This document shows, in pieces, positions 41,706 to 50,087 of a stretch of 64,000 bases of DNA. This stretch comes from CADEED01 sp043747875. Lineage in GTDB: Bacteria > Pseudomonadota > Gammaproteobacteria > Steroidobacterales > Steroidobacteraceae. The stretch is from positions 1 through 64,000 of the forward strand of contig JAYTOI010000049.1 in NCBI GenBank assembly GCA_043747875.1, given 5' to 3'. The notes beneath the pieces are model-generated. The model searched no databases and had not been told where the DNA came from. It worked only from the letters and a program-made list of their open reading frames with translations. How positions within the stretch are numbered: position 1 is the first letter of the stretch; every line of letters begins with the position of its first letter. The position numbers and the translations under genes were made by a program.

Positions 41706-42278
41706 TCATCGATGACCGTATTGCGTGAATACGTAGTCGCGCGACTTCGCGACGGTATGACACGCAAAACCGCACTTCGCATCGTTGCCCTGTGGCGGCG
41801 ATCCGGCCAGCGTGCCGGGAGTGAAAGTATCGGTGGCGGCGTGGTAGTCGAACACGGCGTATCCCCATCCACCGCTGTCGGCGAATCGCACGCTGTCCTT
41901 CACCATGAAGTCCACGTTTTGCTGCGTCCCCGGAACGGTGGCGTTGGGGAAGAACTGATTCTTTGCCGGAGCCCAGTGGATTTTCGCCATCCTGGCGCCG
42001 TCGGGAGCCGGCTTGCCGTTCGCCGGGAATCCGGATTTGAAGGCGGCGATCATCGCGGGATTTCCCACGATGACCGCCACCGCCTTGTCGTTCGAACTGA
42101 CCGAGATGGCTTCCCAGCTTTCGAACCCCTTGAACTCGGCGAACGAAAGCCCGCCCGGCACCTTCACGCTGTACTTGTCTTGGGTGGGAGGCGTGCTCGA
42201 TTCGGCGGCGAATGCGAGTGAGGCGGCGAAGGCGGCGATGCCGGCGAGCGCGCCGAGAGTTTTCAGAACGGTGTGCAT
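41706..42278 (-). CDS. cytochrome P460-family c-type haem protein
   Basis: A 190-residue periplasmic protein with a Sec signal (residues 1-24, cleavage near LAFAAES). The mature part matches the cytochrome P460 family: FKGFESWEAISVSSNDKAVA, NQFFPNATVPGTQQNVDFMV, DSGGWGYAVFDYHA and the C-terminal haem site KCGFACHTVAKSRDYVFTQY. The haem site has three residues between the cysteines (CGFAC-H) rather than the standard two. Family members oxidise hydroxylamine or handle NO; the substrate here is unknown. The ATG at 42278 begins the signal peptide. Confidence 0.8.
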   Translation of the reverse strand: MHTVLKTLGALAGIAAFAASLAFAAESSTPPTQDKYSVKVPGGLSFAEFKGFESWEAISVSSNDKAVAVIVGNPAMIAAFKSGFPANGKPAPDGARMAKIHWAPAKNQFFPNATVPGTQQNVDFMVKDSVRFADSGGWGYAVFDYHAATDTFTPGTLAGSPPQGNDAKCGFACHTVAKSRDYVFTQYGHR

Positions 42279-42307
42279 GGTTACCTCGTCAAGTGACTGA
42301 ATGCGCA

Positions 42308-43588
42308 TCAGCGCATCGTTTTGAATGCAGCGCGCAGCTCCGCCGCGAAGAGCTCCGGATATTCCCAAGCCGCGAAGTGACCGCCGCGGTCGACCTTGTT
42401 GAAATAGACCAGGTTGCTGAACGCGCGGCGTGCCCAGGTTTCCGGCGGAAGATAGACCTCCTCCGGAAATACGGTGATCGCCACGGGCACGGTGATCTTG
42501 TCGGTCTTCTGGGATCCCGCGCTGATCAGGTTCTGGTCCCGGTTGTTCCAGTACAGCCGGGCCGAAGAAGCGGAACTCTGTGTGAGCCAGTACAACGACA
42601 GGTTGTCCAACACCTCGTCACGAGTCGGCGTCTGTTTTGCGTCCTTGCCGTACGACCAGTGTTCGAAACCCGGATGCACCAGCATCCATCCAGCGAGGCC
42701 AGCAGGCGAATCGGTGAGACCGTAACCAACAGCCTGCGGGCGCGCGCCCATCATTGCCACATACGTCAAGCCGCCTTTCTGGCCAAACGCTCGCAATGCG
42801 TCGATCACCGCGCGTTCCTGCTCGGTGAGTCCGGCGGGTAAGGGCCCGCCGCCCAGCGCTGCGCCCACTTCGTTAGGCACGGTGGCGGGGAAGTTGGTGT
42901 GAATGCCTGACAATCCCGGCGATCCTTGCCGGCCCATGGCCTGCACGATGCCCGCGCCCCAATCCCCGCCCTGCGCGACATAGCGTGTGTAACCAAGACG
43001 CGTCATGAGCACTTCCCAGGCGCGCGCGATCCGCTCCGATCCCCAGCCCGGCTCGGTGGGTTTTCCGGAGAAGCCGTATCCGGGCAACGACGGGATCACG
43101 ACGTCAAAGGCATCTTCTGCCCGGCCGCCAGATCTCGTTGGCTCGACAAGGGGTTCGATGAGCTTGATCTGCTCGAACACGGAGCCAGGCCAGCCGTGCG
43201 AAATGATCACCGGCAACGCCTTCTTGTGCCGCGAGCGGACGTGGATGAAATGGATGTCGACGCCATCGATGCGGGTCATGAATTGCGGGAAAGCATTGAG
43301 CTGCGCCTCGGCCTTGCGCCAGTCGTAGCCGTCGCCCCAGTAACTCACCAATTCCTTGAGCTGCGCGAGGGGTGGCCCTTGGGAGTGGTCGGCGACTGTT
43401 TCCTTTTCCGGCCAACGGGTCGCAAGCAGGCGCATGCGCATGTCGTCCACTGCGGCCTGGGGAACGTTGACGCGAAAAGCGTGAATCGCGACGTCGTCCG
43501 CGGTCGCGGCAAGTACCGGCGCCGTGCCGAGCGCCAGGCCCGCCGCCATGTTCCGGGCGGCTTGGGAAATCTGTTGGATGGTGGTCAT
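42308..43588 (-). CDS. exported epoxide hydrolase-type alpha/beta hydrolase
   Basis: A 426-residue protein with an N-terminal export signal (ARNMAAGLALGTAPVLAATA), then the epoxide-hydrolase N-terminal domain (AFRVNVPQAAVDDMRMRLLA, QLKELVSYWGDGYDWRKAEA) and the alpha/beta hydrolase core: oxyanion loop VIISHGWPGSVFEQ, nucleophile elbow VAQGGDWGAG with the aspartate, and terminal histidine in DRGGHFAAWEYPELF. Similar to juvenile-hormone/microsomal-type epoxide hydrolases of bacteria. The start at 43588 follows an AACGGGAGC element. It lies between the P460 gene and the metallo-hydrolase, all on one strand. Confidence 0.9.
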   Translation of the reverse strand: MTTIQQISQAARNMAAGLALGTAPVLAATADDVAIHAFRVNVPQAAVDDMRMRLLATRWPEKETVADHSQGPPLAQLKELVSYWGDGYDWRKAEAQLNAFPQFMTRIDGVDIHFIHVRSRHKKALPVIISHGWPGSVFEQIKLIEPLVEPTRSGGRAEDAFDVVIPSLPGYGFSGKPTEPGWGSERIARAWEVLMTRLGYTRYVAQGGDWGAGIVQAMGRQGSPGLSGIHTNFPATVPNEVGAALGGGPLPAGLTEQERAVIDALRAFGQKGGLTYVAMMGARPQAVGYGLTDSPAGLAGWMLVHPGFEHWSYGKDAKQTPTRDEVLDNLSLYWLTQSSASSARLYWNNRDQNLISAGSQKTDKITVPVAITVFPEEVYLPPETWARRAFSNLVYFNKVDRGGHFAAWEYPELFAAELRAAFKTMR

Positions 43589-43611
43589 GAATAGCTCCCG
43601 TTGAACAATAG

Positions 43612-44625
43612 TTAGTCGATCCGCAGGCTTTGTTCCATCGCGTAGCACTGATCCCAGACGTAGACATCGAAGGCCGCGAGCTTCGGCGACCACTTGGGCG
43701 TGATGGGATTCACGCACTGAAGCGCGACGCGATCGATGTAGTCGTCGTAGCCCGCCCACGGATTTCCACCATCGGCGGGATTCAGTGTTTCGCCAGGTTT
43801 GGTCGTGGCCAACGCCGTCGCCGCTGCAGCCTTGATGTCCTGATTGAATTCGGACTGCAACTCCACGTCTGCGTGCGTGCCGGTGCGGGCAACGTGGCCG
43901 CCTACCAACGTGACCCAAGGCAATTTTCTGATCAGCTCGACCTGTTCGAAATGACCTGGCACGTCGTGCGCGACGGCAAACCTTCGCCATGGCATCCAGC
44001 CCGGGAAGACGACGTCGACGACCATGAGCACCTGTTGTGCCGGTGCGTTGATGAAGATGTTGCCGGGTTCGTGCGCGTCGCCATGGTAGGAAAGTTCGAG
44101 CTTCTTGCCGCCGACGCTGAGGACATAGCGGTCCTTGAAGGTGATCGTCGGGAGCGGCCGGTTGGGATCGGCAGCGCGCTTGAGGAGCTTCGCGGTTTCC
44201 ACCTGGGCGATGAAGGCGGGGTGACCGCCGAGCGCCGTGACACCCCCGATGTGGTCGATGTGCGAGTGGCTGTAGATGACGTGTGTAACCGGATTCGTCG
44301 TCACTTCAGCGATCGCATGCGGGATGCGCTTCGCATAGTTAGGGGGTGCGTCCACCACCACGACGCCGCGGTCGTAGACGAGGAACATGGACTGGTAGAT
44401 GTTGTCGGTGACCATGTACAGGCCGTCGCCCAGGTCTTGCAGCCGGTAGCCCTTGTCAGGATCGACGGCGGGGCCGCGCGCCGATTCGGGAATGTCCTGG
44501 TACTTGGCAATGCGCTCGCCGATGGGTGCGATCTGCGGCATGAGCGGATAGCGCTCGCCGGCAATGGCAGCTGCAGCGCTGAAAACCAGTGCGCATCGCA
44601 GCAAGTGGCGCAGGGCGAGGGCCAT
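43612..44625 (-). CDS. exported metallo-beta-lactamase-fold hydrolase
   Basis: A 337-residue protein with a signal peptide (LRHLLRCALVFSAAAAIAGE). The metal motif HSHIDH is in THVIYSHSHIDHIGGVTALG, with further ligands in ELSYHGDAHEPGNIFI and TLVGGHVARTGTHADVEL. The fold hydrolyses lactams, lactones, thioesters and related bonds; the exact substrate is not evident. It is the first gene of the three-gene minus-strand set, 23 bases ahead of the epoxide hydrolase gene. Confidence 0.85.
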   Translation of the reverse strand: MALALRHLLRCALVFSAAAAIAGERYPLMPQIAPIGERIAKYQDIPESARGPAVDPDKGYRLQDLGDGLYMVTDNIYQSMFLVYDRGVVVVDAPPNYAKRIPHAIAEVTTNPVTHVIYSHSHIDHIGGVTALGGHPAFIAQVETAKLLKRAADPNRPLPTITFKDRYVLSVGGKKLELSYHGDAHEPGNIFINAPAQQVLMVVDVVFPGWMPWRRFAVAHDVPGHFEQVELIRKLPWVTLVGGHVARTGTHADVELQSEFNQDIKAAAATALATTKPGETLNPADGGNPWAGYDDYIDRVALQCVNPITPKWSPKLAAFDVYVWDQCYAMEQSLRID

Positions 44626-44980
44626 GAGAAACTCCAGTACCTGGTGTAGCTAGGGCAGCGGGTTCGCAATTGAACAGAGTTGAGGCGTTCAATCGATTAC
44701 GCGAAGGTATCGGACGATACCTTGGTATCGATGCACTTGATTTCTCTGCCATTGCCCCTCGGCAGGAGGCGGAAGAGCCGTGCGACGAGCGAATTACATT
44801 GGAGCGTGGGCAGCGCTGGTGCAGCGCCTGCCAAATCAATGAGGCGTTGGCTCGCTCTTCTTCACACAGCGCGAGAACGCAGCCGTCGCCGAAGAGTGGT
44901 AGACCTTTGTAAGGCGGGTGGCGCATATTGCGCAGGCAAGAGTTTGAGAACCTCAGATGACGCTTCAAAGAGGTCGCCCG
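44626..44980. other. divergent promoter region between hydrolase and sensor kinase
   Basis: About 350 bases between two divergent genes. It contains the AAGGTATC palindrome described separately and a purine-rich AAAGAGG element before the kinase start. Small open frames here look random. Nothing else stands out. Confidence 0.5.
44704..44729. promoter_or_regulatory. AAGGTATC palindrome, likely repressor site
   Basis: AAGGTATC and GATACCTT are perfect inverted arms separated by GGAC (44704-44723), followed immediately by a third half-site GGTATC (44724-44729). It lies about 80 bases upstream of the metallo-hydrolase start. This is the kind of operator bound by dimeric TetR- or MarR-type repressors; no such gene is adjacent. 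Confidence 0.55.
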
Positions 44981-46630
44981 GTGAATTCGTTTTCTCCAGA
45001 ACTCGCAATTCCGTCCGACGTGCTGCGGAAATGGCAGCGAATCGTCGATCTGCTGGCAAACATCATGCGCGTTCCTTCGGCGGTGGTGACCAAAATGGAA
45101 CCGCCGCACTACGCCCGCTATGAAGTCATCGTCTCCAGCAACTCGCAGGGAAATCCTTTTCCAATAGATGAGTTCTTCTCGATGGACATCGGAACCTTTT
45201 GCGAAACCGTGATCAAAAGCCGGGCACCGCTGCTGGTCGCCAACGCTCTCGAAGACGATCAGTGGAAGTCGGCTCCCGAAATCCAGGTGGGCATGGTCTC
45301 GTACCTGGGATATCCGGTTCTTTGGCCTGATGGCCGAATGTTCGGAACCATCTGCGTTCTCGATGACAAGGCGAATTTATATAGCGACCTCTATCAGGAG
45401 GTCATCTCGCATTGCCGCGATGTCCTGCAAGCGGATCTGCAGACGCTGGACCGCCTGGGCAGTGAACTCGCGGAGCAAGGCGCGCGACTCAGCGAGCTGT
45501 TCGCGCGGGTCCCCGAGGCTGTCGTCATGGTCGATTCCGACTTCCGGATCACGCGCATCAATCCGGAATTCACGAGGATCTTCGGGTACACGACAGAAGA
45601 GGCGATCGGTCGGCGAATCAGGGATCTCATTACGCCAGACGATCTTCAGGAGGAAGCCGAAAGTCTCTTGTATCGGATGGTTCGGACAGAGGACGTATTC
45701 GCAGTGGAAACCGTTCGCAGCCACAAGAACGGCACACGTGTTCCAGTCTCGCTCATTTGTGTCCCTGTGCCATTCAAAGGCAGCGGGAATATCGGGTATG
45801 TGATCTATCGCGACATCACCGAGTCGAAGCGACTTCAGGAGGAGCAGCGGAGATTCCACGAGATTCAACTGGAACTCGCGCATGTAAACCGCATTGCGAC
45901 GTTAGGCCAGCTGTCCGCGTCGATTGCACATGAACTGAATCAGCCGCTGACGGGCATCACTACGAACTGTGCTACCTGTTCGCGGATGCTGACCACTGAT
46001 CCCCCGGATCTCGATGGCGCGCGCGAAGCCGTACTGCGTACCATGCGAGACGGTATACGCGCTGCCAACGTAGTCGAGCGGCTGCGTGCCCTTTTCAACA
46101 AGCAACAGGCCTCGTCCGAGTCTGTGGACCTCAATGAGGCGACACGAGAGGTGATAGGACTGTCGCTCGATGAGATCCAGAGCAGCCGCGTGACTGTGCG
46201 AACCGAACTCGCCGACGATCTGCCGACTGTCAGCGCCGATCGTGTTCAGTTGCAGCAGGTGGTCCTCAATCTGCTCCGAAATGCTCTGGACGCGATGAAC
46301 AACGTTGACGATCGTCCGAGAGACTTGCTGATCAGGACCGAATGGCAAGCGGGCGATTGCGTACAGTTGAGCGTGAAAGATTCGGGGATCGGTTTCGACC
46401 CCCGAGCCATGGCCAAACTATTCGAAGCTTTCTACAGTTCCAAGGCCGATGGGATGGGAGTTGGGCTGTCCGTGAGCCGCTCCATCATCGAGAACCATCA
46501 GGGGCGTCTCTGGGCGGTTCTGAACAATGGTCCTGGAGCGACGTTTCTGTTTTCCGTTCCGTGCCGGGCGCCCAACGCGCTCCAGCAGGCATCCGCCGAT
46601 GCACCCGGTACTTTGGTGTCAGAGCGGTGA
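44981..46630 (+). CDS. GAF-PAS sensor histidine kinase (FixL-like)
   Basis: A cytoplasmic kinase of about 549 residues. An N-terminal GAF domain (FFSMDIGTFCETVIKSRAPL; LGYPVLWPDGRMFGTICVLD) precedes a PAS domain (LFARVPEAVVMVDSDFRITR; GYVIYRDITESKRLQEEQRR), then HisKA with SASIAHELNQPLTGITTNCA and HATPase_c with NLLRNALDAM, DSGIGFDP and KADGMGVGLSVSRSIIE. The core resembles FixL/DctB-type kinases. The GTG at 44981 follows an AAAGAGG element; an ATG at 44957 is also in frame. It overlaps the first regulator gene (GTGA), so kinase and regulators form an operon. Confidence 0.92.
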   Translation: MNSFSPELAIPSDVLRKWQRIVDLLANIMRVPSAVVTKMEPPHYARYEVIVSSNSQGNPFPIDEFFSMDIGTFCETVIKSRAPLLVANALEDDQWKSAPEIQVGMVSYLGYPVLWPDGRMFGTICVLDDKANLYSDLYQEVISHCRDVLQADLQTLDRLGSELAEQGARLSELFARVPEAVVMVDSDFRITRINPEFTRIFGYTTEEAIGRRIRDLITPDDLQEEAESLLYRMVRTEDVFAVETVRSHKNGTRVPVSLICVPVPFKGSGNIGYVIYRDITESKRLQEEQRRFHEIQLELAHVNRIATLGQLSASIAHELNQPLTGITTNCATCSRMLTTDPPDLDGAREAVLRTMRDGIRAANVVERLRALFNKQQASSESVDLNEATREVIGLSLDEIQSSRVTVRTELADDLPTVSADRVQLQQVVLNLLRNALDAMNNVDDRPRDLLIRTEWQAGDCVQLSVKDSGIGFDPRAMAKLFEAFYSSKADGMGVGLSVSRSIIENHQGRLWAVLNNGPGATFLFSVPCRAPNALQQASADAPGTLVSER

Positions 46631-47079
46631 CGGGTGAAGCGGCGCATCATGCATTCATGGCAATGCGCGCAGATCGGTCTGGAAGATCCGAAGCAGCCAC
46701 GACGCGGCCACTCGTGGCGATCGTCGATGACGACCAGTCCGTGCGCGAGGCACTTCCCGATCTCCTGCGAGGATTCGGACTGGCTGCGCAGGCGTTCGAC
46801 TCGGCCGATGCGTTTCTGGCTTTCGAAGATATATCCCGGACGCAATGCCTGTTGTTGGACGTTTGCATGCCAGGCATGTCGGGGCCGGAGCTGCAGCAAG
46901 AGCTCGTTTCGCGAGGCATCAGTGTGCCGATCATTTTTATCACCGCCCGGGCTGATGCGTCCCTCCGCGAAAAGCTCATGAAACGTGGAGCAGTCGCGTG
47001 CTTGTTCAAGCCATTCACCGAGCTGCAGCTTCGGATGGCGTTCGTTGCTGCCCTGCCGCAAATCCGCGACTGGCGTTGA
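46627..47079 (+). CDS. single-domain response regulator
   Basis: About 150 residues with one receiver domain (VAIVDDDQSVREALPDLLRG; phosphoacceptor in LLLDVCMPGMSGPELQQELV; lysine in VACLFKPFTELQLR). No output domain. The start could be the GTG at 46627, which overlaps the kinase stop, or the ATG at 46657; the receiver begins about 20 residues later in either case. It resembles the FixJ receiver and may compete with the next protein for phosphate from the kinase. Confidence 0.88.
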   Translation: MTGEAAHHAFMAMRADRSGRSEAATTRPLVAIVDDDQSVREALPDLLRGFGLAAQAFDSADAFLAFEDISRTQCLLLDVCMPGMSGPELQQELVSRGISVPIIFITARADASLREKLMKRGAVACLFKPFTELQLRMAFVAALPQIRDWR

Positions 47080-47115
47080 AACTCTTGGTGGCAATTCGCT
47101 GAGAGGGTAGGAGAC

Positions 47116-47832
47116 ATGAACACCGTTGTTGCCCTTGCCCAAGCCCCGAGGATGGCCTTGATGTGCCGCGTCCAGCAGACTGCCCAATCCGAAATCACGC
47201 CTACCGTGTTTGTGGTGGACGATGATGTTTCCGTGCGTGAATCGCTCGAGGCGCTGATCGCCGCTGCAGGGTATCGGGCTGAAGTGTTCGCCTCTGCAGA
47301 AGCTTTTCTGACACATCCTCGGGAGCAGTTAGTCGGCTGCCTGGTGCTCGATGTGAGTCTGCCCGAGCTGAGCGGTCTGGAGCTGCAAAAGCGCCTCGCG
47401 ACTCAGGACACATTGCCGATCATCTTCATAACCGGCCGCGGCGATATCCCGATGACCGTGCGTGCAATGAAGGCCGGCGCGGTCGAGTTCCTGACCAAAC
47501 CCTACGGGCCGGACATCATCCTGGGAGCAATTGCCAATGCCGTAGAGCGCAGCCGCGGCACCTTGCACGAGCGCGCAACCTTGCAGGCGCTGCGTGATCG
47601 CCATGACTCGCTCACACTTCGAGAGCGGCAAGTCATGGCGCTCGTCGTTCTCGGACTGCTGAACAAACAAGTGGGCGGCGATCTCGGGATCAGTGAGATC
47701 ACGGTGAAGGCGCATAGAGGAGCGATGATGACGAAGATGGGCGCGCGATCATTGGCAGAGCTCGTGAACATGGCTGGCCGCTTAGGGCTTCCCAGTGCGG
47801 GAACAGGTTTTAAAGGGTCTGCAGCCAAGTAG
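47116..47832 (+). CDS. FixJ/NarL-type response regulator with LuxR HTH
   Basis: A 238-residue transcription regulator. The receiver domain covers residues ~28-145 (VFVVDDDVSVRESLEALIAA; LVLDVSLPELSGLELQKRLA; VEFLTKPYGPDIIL) and the C-terminal LuxR-type helix-turn-helix ~170-230 (SLTLRERQVMALVVLGLLNK; ISEITVKAHRGAMMTKMGAR). It matches FixJ in length and order. It is the output arm of the GAF-PAS kinase, with 36 bases between it and the single-domain regulator. Confidence 0.93.
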   Translation: MNTVVALAQAPRMALMCRVQQTAQSEITPTVFVVDDDVSVRESLEALIAAAGYRAEVFASAEAFLTHPREQLVGCLVLDVSLPELSGLELQKRLATQDTLPIIFITGRGDIPMTVRAMKAGAVEFLTKPYGPDIILGAIANAVERSRGTLHERATLQALRDRHDSLTLRERQVMALVVLGLLNKQVGGDLGISEITVKAHRGAMMTKMGARSLAELVNMAGRLGLPSAGTGFKGSAAK

Positions 47833-48062
47833 CGCGGGGATTGCAGGGGACATCGACTTGTTCATGGATCAGCAATTTGCCGATCCACAAAGGCACTTGC
47901 CCGATTTCGAATCCCTCTTTCCCGCCATTTCTTAGAATCGGCCAGCGTAATTTTCTTACCCGACCACCGGGAAGTCAGCGCTGAGTTTCGCGCTAAATCC
48001 GGTCGATACCCCAGACGATTCCCGGTCACTGGTTCGCTTGCGCGGCCCTATATTCCGAAACT

Positions 48063-48076
48063 TGTATAGCTATACA
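48063..48076. promoter_or_regulatory. TGTATAGCTATACA operator
   Basis: A perfect 14-base palindrome 21 bases before the toxin start at 48098, in the expected promoter position of the toxin-antitoxin operon. It is presumably bound by the HTH antitoxin. The TA-rich sequence could also overlap a -10 element. Confidence 0.6.
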
Positions 48077-48097
48077 GGTTCTGGAATACTGATCGCC

Positions 48098-48445
48098 ATG
48101 CCAAAGGCCACTCCACCCCTGAAACCGATGACGTTTCTGGGGTCGAGCCGGGACGATCTGCGGGAGATGCCGGAGACGGTCCGGCGCGCGATCGGCGTGG
48201 AACTGATGATCGTGCAACTCGGTGGAACTCCCACCGACTTCAAGCCCCTCGTCACCGTTGGCGCCAGTGCCTATGAGATCCGCGTCCGCGATGTGGCGGG
48301 AGCGTTTCGCACGGTGTTTGTGACAAAGTTTGCCGAGTCGATCTACGTGTTGCATGCCTTCCAGAAGAAAACCCAGAAGACCGCGAAGGCGGATCTGGAT
48401 CTGGCGAGGCGGCGGTACAAACTGATTCCAGGAGCGAAGCCATGA
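48098..48445 (+). CDS. HigB/Gp49-like toxin (RelE superfamily)
   Basis: A 115-residue protein of the phage Gp49-like/DUF891 group of RelE-superfamily toxins: PMTFLGSSRDDLREMPETVR, YEIRVRDVAGAFRTVFVTKF and AESIYVLHAFQKKTQKTAKA, ending in a basic helix. The conserved RxVFxxKF-like and LHAFxKKTxKT blocks form the RNA-binding face. It is expected to cleave mRNA on ribosomes. The toxin gene comes first, as in higBA operons, and overlaps the antitoxin gene by four bases. Confidence 0.9.
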   Translation: MPKATPPLKPMTFLGSSRDDLREMPETVRRAIGVELMIVQLGGTPTDFKPLVTVGASAYEIRVRDVAGAFRTVFVTKFAESIYVLHAFQKKTQKTAKADLDLARRRYKLIPGAKP

Positions 48446-48774
48446 AGAGCGCCACCCGTAAGCCCCGTCGTAAGACCGATGCTCGCCTTGCCGACACTCG
48501 AGTGATTCCCGGTAGCGGCAACGTTTTCGTCGATCTGGGGTTCGATGAAGCCGAGGCGCGAGTGATGGCGTTGCGCGTGCAGCTGATGATTCGTCTTCGT
48601 GAGCGTCTGCAGGAGAGGGGCTATACGCAGGTCGAAGCAGCGAAGCGCTTGGGGATGACTCAGCCGCGCGTGTCGGCGCTGCTGAAGGGCACATGGAAGG
48701 ACTTCAGCATGGATATGTTGCTGACGCTTGCGACTCGTGCCGGCCTCAAGCCCGAGCTGCGCCTCGCGGCGTGA
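48442..48774 (+). CDS. XRE-type HTH antitoxin (HigA-like)
   Basis: A 110-residue antitoxin. A basic N-terminal ~40 residues precede a helix-turn-helix domain (LRERLQERGYTQVEAAKRLG; MTQPRVSALLKGTWKDFSMD) and MLLTLATRAGLKPELRLAA, as in antitoxins of the HigA/HTH_37 group. Coupled to the upstream toxin (ATGA). It would repress the operon through the palindrome at 48063. Confidence 0.92.
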   Translation: MKSATRKPRRKTDARLADTRVIPGSGNVFVDLGFDEAEARVMALRVQLMIRLRERLQERGYTQVEAAKRLGMTQPRVSALLKGTWKDFSMDMLLTLATRAGLKPELRLAA

Positions 48775-49100
48775 ACTCGCCGCTGTCGGGCAGCTTCGAT
48801 TTTCTAAGCGAATCGTTGCTGGCGGCAAATCTGGTGGCAAATCTGGTGGCAAAACCGGAATGAAATCGTCTCGCCTCGCCTCTCGCTTCCAGTATTTTCA
48901 ACTGCTTGGATCGACGCCAATTGCGCTCTCCAACTCCAATCCCTCTTTCGAACCAAACTTGTTCAACGGCTCACAGTAGTTGCCTTTCCAAACCGCCACC
49001 AGATGCTCTGCCGCTCCGGCGGGAAGTCCCGTGTGGATTCCGTCGCAGCGGGAAACGCGCAGATGTCTCAATCAACTTCATTCGCGCTAAATTAGACCTC
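48775..49100. other. non-coding stretch ahead of the AraC-type regulator
   Basis: About 325 bases without a convincing gene. Near 48821-48857 the 12-mer GGCAAATCTGGT occurs twice in tandem, followed by a partial copy. The frame open from 48906 becomes coding only at 49101. Confidence 0.45.
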
Positions 49101-50078
49101 GTGAAAGTGGTCGTTCTGGTTCTTCCCGAGGTCTTGGATTCGAGCCTCGGCATCACGCTCGACGTCTTGTCGACGGCCAATTCCCTGCGCGCGAGCACCG
49201 GACAGAAGCCGCTCTTCGAGGTGGCTGTGGTCGGAACGGGGCCTCTACGCGTCCGGACGGGTGCGGGATTCGAAATCGGGCCCCTCGCAAAAATGCCATT
49301 GCGACAATTTCCTGTCTTAGTGGTCGTGCCCGGTTCCAACCAGCCCACGCCACAAAAGATCGATGCCTGGCTCGAACGTCGTGAAGTTTTGTGCGCCGGA
49401 GCATGGCTTCGTAAAGCGGCGAAAGCTGGTGCGCACCTGGCATGTTCCTGTGCCGGCACGTTTCTGCTCGGCCACACCGGACTTCTGAATGGGCACGTCG
49501 CGACGACGAGTTGGTGGCTGGCACGGCACTTCAAGAAGCGGTTCGCGTCTGTCGATCTGGACATGGATCGCATGGTCGTTGCCGACGGCCGGATTTGGAC
49601 CGCGGGCGCCGCGCTCGCGCAAGCGGACTTGATGCTCGCGGTCGTTTCGCGCTGGGGTACCTCCGAATTGGCGCAAGATTGCGCGCGCTTCCTGCTGCTC
49701 GACCGGCGCGTCACGCAGAGCCACTATGCGATTGCCTCGCACCTGGCACGGCAGACGCCGACGATCCAGCGCGCGGACCGGTGGATACACGCGAATCTAT
49801 CCGGAAAGATCACGTTGGACGGCCTGGCACGCGCGCTGCACATGACGCCGCGCACGCTGTCCAGGCACTTTGCGTCGGCAGTCGACATGTCCCCTATCCA
49901 ATACGTACAGCGTCTTCGTGTCGAGCGGGCGGTCCAACTACTCGAGGCGAGCGCCGAATCTATCGATACCGTCGCTGACCGTATCGGCTACTCGGATGCT
50001 TCCATGCTGCGAAAGTTGCTCATTCGCGAAAGAGGCGTGACTCCCAGGATGCTGCGGGCGAGGCCAAAGAACTCCTAG
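49101..50078 (+). CDS. GlxA-family AraC-type transcription regulator
   Basis: A 325-residue regulator. The N-terminal ~190 residues are a DJ-1/PfpI (GATase1-like) domain (VVVLVLPEVLDSSLGITLDV; AHLACSCAGTFLLGHTGLLN; HVATTSWWLARHFKKRFASV), and the C-terminal ~110 residues are the double helix-turn-helix AraC domain (ITLDGLARALHMTPRTLSRH; ESIDTVADRIGYSDASMLRK). The start is a GTG at 49101, where the fold begins. The usual target of this family is an adjacent metabolic gene; here the downstream neighbour is convergent, so the target is not obvious. Confidence 0.92.
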   Translation: MKVVVLVLPEVLDSSLGITLDVLSTANSLRASTGQKPLFEVAVVGTGPLRVRTGAGFEIGPLAKMPLRQFPVLVVVPGSNQPTPQKIDAWLERREVLCAGAWLRKAAKAGAHLACSCAGTFLLGHTGLLNGHVATTSWWLARHFKKRFASVDLDMDRMVVADGRIWTAGAALAQADLMLAVVSRWGTSELAQDCARFLLLDRRVTQSHYAIASHLARQTPTIQRADRWIHANLSGKITLDGLARALHMTPRTLSRHFASAVDMSPIQYVQRLRVERAVQLLEASAESIDTVADRIGYSDASMLRKLLIRERGVTPRMLRARPKNS

Positions 50079-50087
50079 CAACCGGCA

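Noticed and set aside
44670..44912. Small plus-strand ORF in the divergent region before the sensor kinase
   Set aside because: Covers the palindromic operator, has no ribosome binding site and no recognisable sequence.
48821..48857. Tandem GGCAAATCTGGT 12-mers as a coding or attachment feature
   Set aside because: Only two full units and a partial one in a non-coding gap; no matching copy was seen elsewhere that would make it an attachment site.
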